Source: CAZJLP01 sp964546955 | GTDB taxonomy: Bacteria > Verrucomicrobiota > Verrucomicrobiia > Opitutales > Opitutaceae | Direction: 5' to 3' | Length of the DNA: 43,036 bases | Assembly (NCBI GenBank): GCA_964546955.1 | Contig: CAZJLP010000045.1 | Coordinates: forward strand, 1 to 43,036 | Shown here: piece by piece, positions 7,985-16,291 of the stretch | Layout: each line of letters starts with the position of its first letter | Numbering within the stretch: position 1 is the first letter of the stretch | Position numbers and translations under genes: made by a program | The notes under the pieces: model-generated | Told to the model about the DNA's origin: nothing | What the model saw: only the letters and a program-made list of their open reading frames with translations | Database searches by the model: none

Positions 7985-9124
7985 CTATATCACCTCGGCA
8001 CCGGGACCGGTTTGGGTGTGGAGGATTTCGGGTTTTTCGCCGTATTTTTTGGCGTAAGTCGCGGCGACGGTGGCGGCTTCGCGGTCGGAAAATTCTGCGT
8101 CGGTCAGGGCCATCACTGCTCCGCCGAAGCCGCCGCCGGTAAGGCGGGCGCCGTAGACGTGCGGCGTGGCGACTAACGTGTCGACGAGGAGATCGAGCTC
8201 GGGAGTGCTGTTCTCGAATTGGAGCTGCGAACTGCGATGGGATGAGGTCAGCAATTTGCCTACGGCAACGAGATCGCCGCGAGAGAGCGCCTCTTTCGAT
8301 TCGGCAACACGAGAAATTTCTTCGATCACGTGCTTGGCGCGTTTGTACGCGTCGGGCGACAGTGCGTTCCGATGAACATCGAGCTTTTCGGTGGTGGCAT
8401 CGACCAGTTGGGCCACGCCAAGCGCCTTCGCAGCCTCCATGCATTCGCGGTGCCGCGCGGCGTACATGCCGTCCACGAGCGCGTGCTTCGTATGCGTATT
8501 GAAAATCCAAAAATGCGCACCGCTCGGCAGGGGCACCGTGGAGAATTTCGGTCCGCGGCAATCGATATAGACAAGGCTGTCTTTCTTGCCGAAACCCGAC
8601 ACGCCTTGATCGAGAATGCCGCAGGGCACGCCGACAAAATTATTCTCCGCGTGTTTGCCAATTTTGACGACGGTCTCGCGGTCGGGCGATTGGCGTGTCG
8701 CGGTGAGAAACGCGAGCGCGGAGGAAAGCTCGAGGGCCGCACTGCTGCTCAGACCGGCCCCGACGGGCAAATCGGACGCCGCAACGAAATCGAATCCTTC
8801 AGGCGCTTTGAGGTTGAAGATCGGCAGTGCCGCCAAAACGCCGAGCGGGTAGTTCACCCAGCTAGCCGACTGAGTTTGCTTGCGCAGCTCGGCGGCGGGG
8901 AGCGTCACCATCGCGCCGCCAAATTCGCTGTAGAAGCGGCGCTGTCCGTCCGTGCGACTCGCGTAGGCCACCCACACGCCTTGAGCAATCGACGCGCCGA
9001 GAACAGTGCCACCGTTGTAGTCCGTGTGATTGCCGATGAACTCAATGCGTCCCGGCGCACGGGTGATGATCTCGGGAGCGCGGCCGAAGGTGGATTGGAA
9101 TTGGGCGAGCAGCTTGGCGCGCAT
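7985..9124 (-). CDS. galK: Galactokinase
   Basis: Phosphorylates galactose to galactose-1-phosphate, the first step of the Leloir pathway, in the cytoplasm. The 379-aa product has the GHMP-kinase layout: the galactokinase signature GRIEFIGNHTDYNGG near residues 25-39, the ATP-binding loop VGAGLSSSAALE near 120, the catalytic-Asp region GVPCGILDQ near 165, and the C-terminal motif LTGGGFGGAVMAL near 325. The length is normal for the family. The longest frame starts at a TTG at 9178 with low-complexity sequence; the ATG at 9124 begins the conserved region and is chosen. No other Leloir genes (galT, galE) are adjacent, but a secreted GH27 alpha-galactosidase further along could supply galactose. 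Confidence 0.93.
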   Translation of the reverse strand: MRAKLLAQFQSTFGRAPEIITRAPGRIEFIGNHTDYNGGTVLGASIAQGVWVAYASRTDGQRRFYSEFGGAMVTLPAAELRKQTQSASWVNYPLGVLAALPIFNLKAPEGFDFVAASDLPVGAGLSSSAALELSSALAFLTATRQSPDRETVVKIGKHAENNFVGVPCGILDQGVSGFGKKDSLVYIDCRGPKFSTVPLPSGAHFWIFNTHTKHALVDGMYAARHRECMEAAKALGVAQLVDATTEKLDVHRNALSPDAYKRAKHVIEEISRVAESKEALSRGDLVAVGKLLTSSHRSSQLQFENSTPELDLLVDTLVATPHVYGARLTGGGFGGAVMALTDAEFSDREAATVAATYAKKYGEKPEILHTQTGPGAEVI

Positions 9125-9464
9125 GGCGAGTTGAGTTTGGGTTTTCTCGTTTTGGGTTGGGCGTGGGGACGGAGGCAACCAGTTCGCTCGGGGCGCGGCG
9201 TGATGACGAGCAGAAATTTAACCGCGAATAGACGCTAACGGATGCGAATTCGGAAGGGATTCGGATAGTGACACAGAGAGCACGGAGGACGAACCGGAGG
9301 GCACAGAGGGTTGCCGATGGAGCTGGCAATTTACGGGGGCGCGACTCTGCCACGGACGGGAACGCTAATGGCCGCTAATCCGGAGGGCCAACTGTTCTAA
9401 ATAGATGATGGCTGCCTTGCCGGGCTCGAAAAACGCGCCCGGAGGTCGCGTTCCACCTCAATCC
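9125..9464. other. Spacer with degenerate short repeats between ppnP and galK
   Basis: No gene is seen. The spacer holds short repeat relics: an AACCGCGAATAGACGC-type unit near 9220-9245, CACAGAG/GCACGGAGG-type units near 9270-9310, a CGCTAATGGCCGCTAAT unit near 9363-9379, and a hairpin-CCACCTC element at 9434-9459. These repeat types look like intergenic filler rather than coding DNA. Confidence 0.5.
9434..9459 (+). repeat. Hairpin-CCACC repeat, copy near ppnP
   Basis: AACGCG and CGCGTT form the stem (the A's immediately precede 9434), with CCCGGAGGT inside, followed by TTCCACCTC. It ends 5 bp before the ppnP stop codon region. Confidence 0.6.
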
Positions 9465-9794
9465 TTACTTAAGGAACGAGCAGATGTACTCGCAGAGGCC
9501 GGCGGAGACTTCGATCGTGAAACCGCTGTTGCCGGGCACGTCGAAGTACTGGTTGGCCGAGTAGGTCTTCACCGCAGGCTGACCGTCGAGCGTGACTTTG
9601 CAGTCGCCGGCCACAATTTCCATCCGCTCCGGTGCGCCCGTGCCAAAATGATACGAGCCGGGATAAATCAGACCCAGCGTCTTCTTGCTGCCGTCGGGAA
9701 ACAGCACCGAGTGACTGACCACCTTGCCGTCGAAATAGACGTTGGCTTTGGTCACGACTTTGACGCCGGAGAACTCAGTTGGAAATGAAGCCAT
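9465..9794 (-). CDS. ppnP: Pyrimidine/purine nucleoside phosphorylase PpnP (DUF1255, cupin)
   Basis: 109 aa, a small single-domain cupin of the YaiE/PpnP family. PpnP reversibly cleaves several nucleosides with phosphate to a free base and ribose-1-phosphate, serving nucleoside salvage. Family features include the N-terminal ANVYFDGKVVSHSVLF, the GLIYPGSYHFGTGAPERMEI segment, and the C-terminal YFDVPGNSGFTIEV. The length is slightly above the typical 94-105 aa and the ATG at 9794 begins the conserved fold. It is flanked on both sides by repeat-rich spacers (about 340 and 120 bp), so it is probably transcribed alone. Confidence 0.9.
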   Translation of the reverse strand: MASFPTEFSGVKVVTKANVYFDGKVVSHSVLFPDGSKKTLGLIYPGSYHFGTGAPERMEIVAGDCKVTLDGQPAVKTYSANQYFDVPGNSGFTIEVSAGLCEYICSFLK

Positions 9795-9815
9795 AACAAC
9801 GATCAGAAGGAAGTG

Positions 9816-9905
9816 TCACAGAGAACACAGAGCCCTGACACAGAGGACACCAGAAAGCCTTTGAGCGCTCAGTGCTCTCTGTGTCTGCACTCCGTGTTCT
9901 CCGTG
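9816..9905. repeat. CACAGAGAACACAGAG-type inverted repeat
   Basis: The left half carries CACAGAGAACACAGAG and CACAGAGGACACC units; the right half carries CTCTCTGTGTC and CCGTGTTCTCCGTG, their inverse. The two halves are separated by about 20 bp and could fold into one long imperfect hairpin between ppnP and the phosphofructokinase gene. Confidence 0.6.
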
Positions 9906-9916
9906 TAACAAAACGC

Positions 9917-11173
9917 TCAGGTTTCGTAGGCGGGGAGTTGTTTGTCGACGCGGACTTTGTCCAGCTTGGCAAAAACAGGCAGGCCGTTTTCGTAAGGGAC
10001 AACCGTTTCGCCCTGGATCAGCGGCTGCGCGTAGCGAAGGAACTGGAAGTTCATGCTGACGCCGTCTTCGTTGATCCACTCGCGGGGAAGTTTTTTGACG
10101 CCGTTAGCAATGTCCGTCAGCGGAGCCAAACCGGTCTCGCAGGTGTAATGATCGCCATCGCCGCGGAGGAGCGTCACCATCTTGTCGGTTTCTCCATTGA
10201 TCGCGGCTTTGACCGCCGCTTGGCCGGCAAGAAACGCCTCGTCGGCGTCCGTCTTGGAGCCGCCGTGCGCGGCTGCGCGCTGCGCAATACCGAGCTTGGC
10301 CACTCGGGCCTTCACGCCGGCGAGATTCTGGTCGACGAGGCTCTTCAGGTACTCGCCAGCGCCACCTAATTGAGCGTGACCGAAAGCGTCGGTCGCTTCA
10401 GCGGCGGAAACGTAGTTGCCGTCAGCGTCGATCAAGCCTTCGCCGACCACGATCATACAATACTTCTCGCGCTTCAGCACGCGCTTCACGTCCTCGAGGA
10501 ATTTATCCTGGCTGAAGGCGATTTCGGGCAAATAGATCAGATGCGGCGGATCGTGGGGATGATCGCGGCGCTTGGCCAATGCTGACCCCGCCGCAATCCA
10601 GCCGGCATTCCGCCCCATCACTTCAAGGATGGACACGAGGTCGTTCTGACCCATGGCTTCGTTGTCGCAGGCCAACTCGCGAACCGTGGTGCAGATGTGC
10701 TTCACCACGCTACCATAGCCGGGGCAGTGGTCCGTTACCGGCAAATCGTTGTCGATCGTCTTCGGTACGCCGATCACGCGCAGCTCGTAACCCTGTTGTT
10801 GGGCCAACTTGGAAATCTTGTCCGCGGTGTCCTGGGAATCGTTGCCGCCCGCATAGAAAAAGTACCGGATATTGTGCGCCTTAAAAACTTCCAGAACCCG
10901 TTCGAAGTCCTGCTGCTTCTTGAGTTTATAACGGCAGGTGCCGAGAGCGGCGCCCGGCGTGTGACGGAGTCCGCGAATCGTTTGCTGCGATTCGGAGGCG
11001 AGATCGATCAAATCTTCGTGCAGAATGCCGAGGACACCGTTCAGGGAACCGTAGATCTCTTCGATGCAGCTATGATTGAGCGCTTCGGCGACGACGCCGG
11101 CCACACTGGCGTTAATGACGGCGGTGGGGCCTCCGGACTGGCCCACCAATACATTTCCTACGAGTTCAGCCAT
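9917..11173 (-). CDS. 6-phosphofructokinase, probably pyrophosphate-dependent
   Basis: 418 aa. Phosphorylates fructose-6-phosphate in glycolysis; PPi-dependent members are reversible. The phosphodonor loop reads GGNDSQDT (109-116), with Asp where ATP enzymes have Gly (GGDGS). The catalytic loop is PKTIDNDLP (137-145), with the Lys typical of PPi enzymes in place of the Gly of ATP-type PGTIDND. The substrate motif MGRNAGW (186-192) is intact. These residues favour PPi as donor; this is inference from family knowledge. The chain is longer than the 320-aa E. coli type and matches the long PFK-A clade. It is a single gene with repeat-filled spacers on both sides. Confidence 0.88.
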   Translation of the reverse strand: MAELVGNVLVGQSGGPTAVINASVAGVVAEALNHSCIEEIYGSLNGVLGILHEDLIDLASESQQTIRGLRHTPGAALGTCRYKLKKQQDFERVLEVFKAHNIRYFFYAGGNDSQDTADKISKLAQQQGYELRVIGVPKTIDNDLPVTDHCPGYGSVVKHICTTVRELACDNEAMGQNDLVSILEVMGRNAGWIAAGSALAKRRDHPHDPPHLIYLPEIAFSQDKFLEDVKRVLKREKYCMIVVGEGLIDADGNYVSAAEATDAFGHAQLGGAGEYLKSLVDQNLAGVKARVAKLGIAQRAAAHGGSKTDADEAFLAGQAAVKAAINGETDKMVTLLRGDGDHYTCETGLAPLTDIANGVKKLPREWINEDGVSMNFQFLRYAQPLIQGETVVPYENGLPVFAKLDKVRVDKQLPAYET

Positions 11174-11363
11174 GACAGGTGTGTGAAATTAGATGATTTG
11201 AAAATAACGCGGAGAGTCAGAGAAGCGAGGACCCCCGCCCTGTGGCAAACCCAATTTTCATGGGTGACGGGGTTTAAGGGATTGGCACGGGGTGTGCGTT
11301 TTGCCCCAGCCCGGGTGGCGGTCCTTATGGCAAAAGGTCTCTGAGAGACGGAGCCGGTAGCGG

Positions 11364-11425
11364 ATGGAGGGTGGAAGGTAGAAGGTAGAAGGTAGAAGGT
11401 AGAGGGTGGAGGGTGGAGGGTGGAC
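11364..11425. repeat. Heptamer tandem array (GGTAGAA / GGTGGAG)
   Basis: About eight consecutive 7-bp units: four or so of GGTAGAA, flanked by GGTGGAA/GGTGGAG variants. All units keep the 7-bp register. A 7-bp array cannot keep a coding frame unless it is present in threes, and it lies outside any gene. Confidence 0.85.
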
Positions 11426-11437
11426 AGGTAGGGGAAC

Positions 11438-11466
11438 AACCTGCCGGGGACGGCAGGTTCCACCTC
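11438..11466 (+). repeat. Hairpin-CCACC repeat, AACCTGCC variant
   Basis: A perfect 8-bp stem, AACCTGCC / GGCAGGTT, around GGGGAC is followed directly by CCACCTC. The stem differs at most positions from the AACGCG variant, yet base pairing and tail are retained. Confidence 0.7.
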
Positions 11467-11500
11467 AGCACGGCCGGGCGGATGCGGAGCATCCGCTTCC

Positions 11501-11671
11501 TCAGGCGTCGTGCTGGTCGGCTAGCTCCTGCAGGGCTTGCGCCAGCTCGCGGGCTTCGTCGGCGGTGAGTTCGATCGGGTCGCCGAATGTGTCGCAGGCT
11601 TTGAGGTGGATGGCGCCGTTCGGGTCGACCCACAAACTGACATCGCCTTCGGAGAATTTATTCAGGGCCAT
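11501..11671 (-). CDS. Small acidic protein of unknown function (56 aa)
   Basis: From the ATG at 11671 the product begins MALNKFSEGDVSLWVDPNG, continues with IHLKACDTFGDPIELTADEA and ends in an amphipathic helix (RELAQALQELADQ). It reads as a compact beta-hairpin plus helix; the middle (GDPIELTADEARELAQAL) resembles small proteins seen in Opitutaceae genomes, but I cannot name a family. The upstream extension to 11746 falls in repeat sequence and is rejected. The gene lies between purB and the phosphofructokinase gene on the same strand, separated from both by repeat-rich DNA. Confidence 0.65.
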   Translation of the reverse strand: MALNKFSEGDVSLWVDPNGAIHLKACDTFGDPIELTADEARELAQALQELADQHDA

Positions 11672-11676
11672 TTGGT

Positions 11677-11800
11677 GAAGTTGGGAGTTGAGAGACGAGA
11701 GAGCCGGAAGTGGGACGGGTGGAGTGCAGAGTGACCCACGGATCATGTCGGTGAAAAAGACTCATCTGAGTTCGAGTTCCGACTCTCAGCCCTCAACTTC
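11677..11800. repeat. Inverted heptamer-type repeat pair
   Basis: The left arm at 11677-11694 (GAAGTTGGGAGTTGAGAG) is the near-inverse of the right arm at 11783-11800 (CTCTCAGCCCTCAACTTC), with mismatches only in the middle. Units follow a 7-bp period (GAAGTTG, GGAGTTG, AGAGACG). About 88 bp lies between the arms. Confidence 0.6.
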
Positions 11801-11811
11801 TCCCCCTGAGT

Positions 11812-13287
11812 TCACAGCAACTTGCCGGGAACGTAGCTCGCGGCACCTTTCACTTTCTTTGTCGCAGCCGCCACTTCGGCGACGAAGGTGTCGACTTGCT
11901 GGGGGGCCGCGCCCACGAAACGTTCGCTCTGCGCGAGGATGGACTCGAGTTTCTTCCGCGAGAGGTTCAAGCGTTTATCCCCCGCCAGGCGGCCGAGGAG
12001 GTCCGCATCGCCATTGCCGGAACGCAACGCTTTCGCCGCGGCCAACGCGTGTTCCTTGATCGCTTCGTGGGCGGTCTCCCGTCCAGCCCCTGTTTTCACG
12101 GCCTCCATCAGGATAGTGGTTGTGGCGAGGAAGGGAAGATTGCGAGCGTTCTCGGCCGCGATCGCGGCGGCAAAGACTTCCATCTGGCGCAGTACCGTGA
12201 GGAACGTCTCGAGCAAACCGTCCACCGAGAAAAACGCATCCGGAAGCGCGACGCGGCGTACGACCGAACAGGATACGTCCCCTTCATTCCATTGGTGGCC
12301 CGCCAACGCGCCCGTCATGGTGACATAACCGCTGAGAATCGTGGAAAACCCACAGATTCGCTCGCAGTTCCTCGCATTGACTTTGTGAGGCATGGCCGAG
12401 GAACCGACCTGCCCTTCTTGGAAGCCTTCGGTCAAGAGTCCCTGGCCCGCCATCAGGCGAAGGGTGGTGGCGAAGCTCGCGCCGGCCGCGCCCAGCTGGT
12501 GCAGCGCGCTCACAACTTCAAAGTCGAGCGAGCGCGGATACACTTGGCCGACCGCAAAAAGCGATCGCTGAAACCCGAGATGTTTGAGGACGCGAGCCTC
12601 GAGGCGGTTGACCTTGCTGGCGCTGCCGCCGAGCAGGGTGAGTTGATCGAGCTGGGTCCCCACCGCGCCCTTCAAGCCGCGTACAGGGTAACGCTCGATC
12701 AATTCGTCGAGGCGCGTATACGCCGCGAGCAGCTCCTGCCCGGACATCGCGAGCCGCTTTCCGAGGGTCGTGGGCTGCGCCGGCACGTTGTGGGTGCGGC
12801 CGGTGATCATCAACGAGCGATGCGTCCGAGCCTGTTTCGACAGAGCGATCAAGGCGGCGGCCGCCTTCATCCGGATGACGCCGAGCGAACGATGCACCTG
12901 TAGTTGCTCCACGTTCTCGGTGAGATCCCGGCTGGTCAGCCCCAAGTGAATGAACTGACGGCCCGCAAGGTCTGAAAACTCTTCGATGCGTGCCTTGACG
13001 TCATGGAGGGTGGTCCTTTCGCGCGCCGCGATGCTGACCAAATCGATCTGGTCCTTCACCCGCTCATAGTCCGACACCGCTTCCGGCGGAATAGCGACCC
13101 CGAGATCCCTCTGCGCCTTCATGACCGCGATCCAGAAATCGCGCTCAATGGCGACCCTGCCGGCCGGAGACCAGATCTCCTTCACCGCCGGGGAAGCGTA
13201 GCGCTCCGCCAATACGTTCGGAAGCGCGGTGGATAGGCCCGCATAAGGGCCCGCCGCAAACGAGGTTTCAGAGGTCAAAGATTTCAC
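11812..13287 (-). CDS. purB: Adenylosuccinate lyase
   Basis: 491 aa, a member of the fumarase/aspartase superfamily. It removes fumarate from SAICAR and from adenylosuccinate in purine synthesis. The superfamily signature GSSAMPHKVNARN lies at 295-307, TSRD at 118-121, and the catalytic-His motif GRTHNVPAQPTT at 163-174. The signature with NARN in place of NP(I/V)xxE and the length of about 490 aa place it with the longer, eukaryote-like PurB group rather than the 430-aa Bacillus type; that placement is inference. The start ATG at 13287 is well supported because conserved sequence begins soon after. The upstream spacer is about 430 bp and shows no gene. Confidence 0.92.
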   Translation of the reverse strand: MKSLTSETSFAAGPYAGLSTALPNVLAERYASPAVKEIWSPAGRVAIERDFWIAVMKAQRDLGVAIPPEAVSDYERVKDQIDLVSIAARERTTLHDVKARIEEFSDLAGRQFIHLGLTSRDLTENVEQLQVHRSLGVIRMKAAAALIALSKQARTHRSLMITGRTHNVPAQPTTLGKRLAMSGQELLAAYTRLDELIERYPVRGLKGAVGTQLDQLTLLGGSASKVNRLEARVLKHLGFQRSLFAVGQVYPRSLDFEVVSALHQLGAAGASFATTLRLMAGQGLLTEGFQEGQVGSSAMPHKVNARNCERICGFSTILSGYVTMTGALAGHQWNEGDVSCSVVRRVALPDAFFSVDGLLETFLTVLRQMEVFAAAIAAENARNLPFLATTTILMEAVKTGAGRETAHEAIKEHALAAAKALRSGNGDADLLGRLAGDKRLNLSRKKLESILAQSERFVGAAPQQVDTFVAEVAAATKKVKGAASYVPGKLL

Positions 13288-13716
13288 AAGTGAGAGTGGA
13301 TCAACAGGCAGGAAAGTCGGCCGAAACGGAACATTAAATCCATCCGCCTTCCGCTCCCAATCACAAGGGTAAAAAACGACGCTTCACAGACCCGGAGGAC
13401 CCTCACATTGCCTACAAGCGAACAAGGGTTTCCCTTACAGGCAGTAACACGAAATAATGCTACGATAGGCCTGCTTCGTAACACCCCAAAAACCAAGCCC
13501 CACCGCTCCCGCTTCGGAGCCGTGACAATCGGTTTTTAGCGAGTTGGTACGTTGATAATATGAGAAAAGGCCCGCAGCTGGGACTGGCTGCGGGCCTTTC
13601 ATTTAAATGCCGGGACAGGACAGGCCCCATCGTACCCACAAAAGACTCGCAGCGAACGCTCGTTCCTGGGCAGCGGGCGGCCCGCAGAATATCGGGCGAG
13701 CGGCGCAACGAGGCCC
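13288..13716. other. 429-bp spacer between holA and purB
   Basis: No gene is credible here. It contains the holA terminator (13569-13596). The stretch 13288-13560 should hold the purB promoter, but no convincing -35/-10 pair was picked out. No tRNA or other structured RNA was recognised. Confidence 0.5.
13569..13596 (-). terminator. Rho-independent terminator downstream of holA
   Basis: A perfect 10-bp GC-rich stem (GGCCCGCAGC / GCTGCGGGCC) with an 8-nt loop. On the minus strand it is followed by TTTTCTCAT and on the plus strand by TTTCATTT, so it could work in both directions. It lies 120 bp after the holA stop. Confidence 0.8.
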
Positions 13717-14829
13717 CTACGAGGCGAGGCAACGGACCGACATTTCCCTCAAAACCTCTTCTTGCTCATCCGGGCGCTGAATGATCTCCGCAAACGCGGA
13801 AATGAACTCATGCTGGTTATCGATGAGTCGTCGCAGGGTCGGCAGTTTGCCCGTCCCCGCGAGTTTTCCCAGATACCAGGGATTCTGGGTAAAAACGTGA
13901 TAAGAGCTTTTCTCCGTGGCTCCCACAAAGTGGGTCCCGTAGGTCGCAGCGGCCCGATCGAAGCCGGACTTATCGATTCCTCGAGGTCCCAGTTTAATCT
14001 CTCCGGAATCGATCAGAGCGCGAAGCTGCAGCAAAATCCGATTCCGGTTTTGCAACGCGGAAATGATCGGGCGGGCGTCCCCACCGGCGAAAAAATGACG
14101 GTGCAACGCCGCGAGCGTCCATTTTAGATCTCCGCTGAAAAAGGCTTCGGCTGCTTCGAAGAAGTCGCCCTCCGCGACATTGGGCGTGAGCTCGGCCACG
14201 TGATTTTCCTCGATCGCTGTGCCTTCCGGGACGTACGTGGCCAATTTTCTCACTTCCTCGATCAGCAGACGGGTATTGGCTCCCACTTTGGCCAGCAGAA
14301 GATCGACCGCCCCTTCGCCAAAGCTCGCGCCGCGCTGCCGGGCTTCCGCCAGTACAACGGGCGCCAGGGTTTCCGCGCCGCCTTCCCCTCCGCCGACCAG
14401 CGTGAAATCGGCGTTTTTCTCGCACCATTTCAGGAAGCTGCGGCGCCGATCGACCGGCGCGGCGGTCACGACCACTCCCACGTCATCGGGGTTTATCGCC
14501 GTCAGGAGGGATTGAAGGTCTTCCACCAGCCTGACCGTACTCTCCGCGCGTCCCGTGACGGTATCGGCCAGGAAATTGACGTCTTTCAGCCAGACCGCCC
14601 GTTTACCGCCAAACATGGAAACGGTTTGCACGCTCTCCCGAAACCGGTTGATGGCCGCCTCCACGTCGCCGACATTATTCGCGAATCCGCTGACAATTTC
14701 CCGTGAAAATTCGTCCGTAGAACCCTCGGATGCGGCTGCAAAACGTTCTTGCCCCAGACGGTTTACCAAAAAATCGTCGGGACCGCAGATGAAGACAAAG
14801 GGATTGCGCGCGGAGCCAGTCACCGTCAC
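13717..14829 (-). CDS. holA: DNA polymerase III subunit delta
   Basis: 370 aa. The delta subunit is the wrench of the clamp loader that opens the beta sliding clamp. The N-terminal segment NPFVFICGPDDFLVNRL matches the delta start (x-Y-ll-x-G-x-d-x-yl), followed by the RecA-like region with VVVTAAPVDRRRSFLKW, a helical lid with KVGANTRLLIEEVRKLATYV, and the C-terminal collar with FFAGGDARPIISALQNRNRILLQL split here by function. The length is close to family norm. The start is a GTG at 14829; a second GTG is two codons downstream. The gene ends 120 bp before a strong terminator. Confidence 0.85.
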   Translation of the reverse strand: MTVTGSARNPFVFICGPDDFLVNRLGQERFAAASEGSTDEFSREIVSGFANNVGDVEAAINRFRESVQTVSMFGGKRAVWLKDVNFLADTVTGRAESTVRLVEDLQSLLTAINPDDVGVVVTAAPVDRRRSFLKWCEKNADFTLVGGGEGGAETLAPVVLAEARQRGASFGEGAVDLLLAKVGANTRLLIEEVRKLATYVPEGTAIEENHVAELTPNVAEGDFFEAAEAFFSGDLKWTLAALHRHFFAGGDARPIISALQNRNRILLQLRALIDSGEIKLGPRGIDKSGFDRAAATYGTHFVGATEKSSYHVFTQNPWYLGKLAGTGKLPTLRRLIDNQHEFISAFAEIIQRPDEQEEVLREMSVRCLAS

Positions 14830-15105
14830 CAGAGTGAAGAGCAGCCGGTGGCGAACAAGAAATAATCTCGTCGATGTGCCGATTCACGACCATTCCCGTG
14901 TGCGCAGCCTCCCCTTTTAAATGATCGATTCGCCCCGCCCCCAAATCGTGAACGCCCCCTTGGGCTGCAGTCTGCCCGTCCCACCCTCTTCCCCGAAGCG
15001 CAAGCGCCCCGCATCCCCCAAACAGGCGGTTAAATCGGCATGAACGTCCAGCCGCTTCGCAGGTCAATAGCGTCGTTCAACCGCTGCGTTGCCGCCGCGC
15101 GTTCC

Positions 15106-16044
15106 ATGTATCACCCCATTGCGACTTTTTGCCTATTGTTAGCATTGGCTGTGTCGCCCCTTACCGGCGCCGAGTCGAAGATGGCCGAACCAGAAATCGA
15201 CGATGACGCCCCGGCCGATTCCGAGCCGCAAGTGCGCGGGATTTTCGATACGATTTTGACGATGACCGAGCGCGAGGGATGGATCAAACTGACCTTCCAT
15301 CCGCGGCTCGGCGACCTGCACCGAAAGGACTATTTGCGCATGCCCATCGGCGTCCGCTACGGCCTTACGGACCGCCTCGAATTCAAAACCGAGATCGAAC
15401 CCTATTTCTCGCACGGGATCGGCAAGGTGGGCTTCTTCGATGACGGCGGTCTCGCGAGCATACGTAACGGCGTGAAATATCGCTTCGATAGTTCGCCTCT
15501 GCCCTGGCCTGACTGGGAAACGGCGATCGGCGCGGATTATTACCTCCCGGTGGGCCATCCCCCGCGTGAAATGACCGACGGACAAAAACATTTCACCAAC
15601 TACGTCATATTCTCGCATCGCCTCCGGAATCGTCGCCACGTCCGCGTCTTCTGGGGCGCGGGCTACGATATCGTCCGCGACAGCAAGGTGCTGGGCGACA
15701 TCGAGGACAACCTCCACGCGAGTTCGATTGGCGTGACCGGTGGATTCGTCTACGACCACAAGGACTTCAGCTACACCTTCGAATCCAACTTCGGGACAAC
15801 CCGCCTGACGGGCAGCACGAAACGCGACATCGCGCTTTTTCGCCCGGGTATCATCTGGCGCGTACCGCGCAAATACACCTTCAACGCGCGAGGACAATGG
15901 CTCCTGGGCGTGGGCTTGCGCGTGCAAACAGGCACGGATGGCACGAAGATCGGCGCTTCCGGACGCGCCCGGCTCAACTTCGATATCAAGAAATGGTGGC
16001 GTAAAACCGTGGAGACGGTGCGGCCCCGAGAGAAGAAACCGTAG
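15106..16044 (+). CDS. Secreted, probably outer-membrane beta-barrel protein of unknown function
   Basis: About 312 aa from the ATG at 15106, which begins signal peptide MYHPIATFCLLLALAVSPLTGA; an in-frame ATG at 15040 would add 22 residues with no signal-like character. After an acidic linker (PEIDDDAPADSEPQ) the chain has alternating hydrophobic/polar strands with aromatic ends: MPIGVRYGLTDRLEFKTEIE, GVKYRFDSS, ETAIGADYYLPVG, RVFWGAGYDIV, FSYTFESNFG and GQWLLGVGLRVQTG, as in outer-membrane barrels of the transporter/MtrB-like or DUF3187-like kinds. No family is named with confidence. It is the first gene of a plus-strand series and is divergent from holA. Confidence 0.7.
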   Translation: MYHPIATFCLLLALAVSPLTGAESKMAEPEIDDDAPADSEPQVRGIFDTILTMTEREGWIKLTFHPRLGDLHRKDYLRMPIGVRYGLTDRLEFKTEIEPYFSHGIGKVGFFDDGGLASIRNGVKYRFDSSPLPWPDWETAIGADYYLPVGHPPREMTDGQKHFTNYVIFSHRLRNRRHVRVFWGAGYDIVRDSKVLGDIEDNLHASSIGVTGGFVYDHKDFSYTFESNFGTTRLTGSTKRDIALFRPGIIWRVPRKYTFNARGQWLLGVGLRVQTGTDGTKIGASGRARLNFDIKKWWRKTVETVRPREKKP

Positions 16045-16045
16045 C

Positions 16046-16216
16046 CAGAAGTAGCGAGTAGCGAGCATACGGAAGGCCTTTGTTTGCCCTTGTCGAAAGG
16101 TGCGGGAAACATTGAAGCGATTGGCCTGTTGGCTCCGGTCGCGTTGAAACGGCCGGTTATCGTGATCGCTACTCGCTACTCACTACTTTCTCCGTACTAC
16201 TTCCTCCTACTTTGCC
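16046..16216. repeat. Inverted heptamer-type repeat pair (GTAGCGA)
   Basis: The left arm at 16047-16064 carries AGAAGTAGCGAGTAGCGAG. The right arm starting at 16167 carries CGCTACTCGCTACTCACTACT and decays into TACTACTTCC-type units to 16215. Units are 7 bp long. The arms enclose about 100 bp. Confidence 0.65.
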
Positions 16217-16291
16217 TTTTACAGCGCTGGTGCCGCTGTTAGGGTCGGGCACGCTGAGGGCCGCTGCGGCCTGTGTTTCTTACCCCGCCCC

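Larger units (their letters stand above)
11174..11500. other. Repeat-filled spacer between phosphofructokinase and the 56-aa gene
   Basis: No gene is seen. It contains a GGTAGAA heptamer array and a hairpin-CCACCTC element, listed separately. The reading frames visible across the array are products of the repeat and are not taken as genes. Confidence 0.55.

Noticed and set aside
8330..9238. Plus-strand 302-codon frame opposite galK
   Set aside because: galK has all GHMP motifs on the minus strand; the opposite frame has none.
11364..11425. CRISPR-like array
   Set aside because: Units are 7 bp with no spacers; it is a simple tandem repeat.
13284..13784. Small frames in the purB-holA spacer
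   Set aside because: They overlap a strong terminator and purB/holA ends and have no conserved features.
15139..16068. Minus-strand 309-codon frame opposite the outer-membrane-like gene
   Set aside because: The plus-strand product has a signal peptide and barrel pattern; the minus frame is compositionally a shadow.
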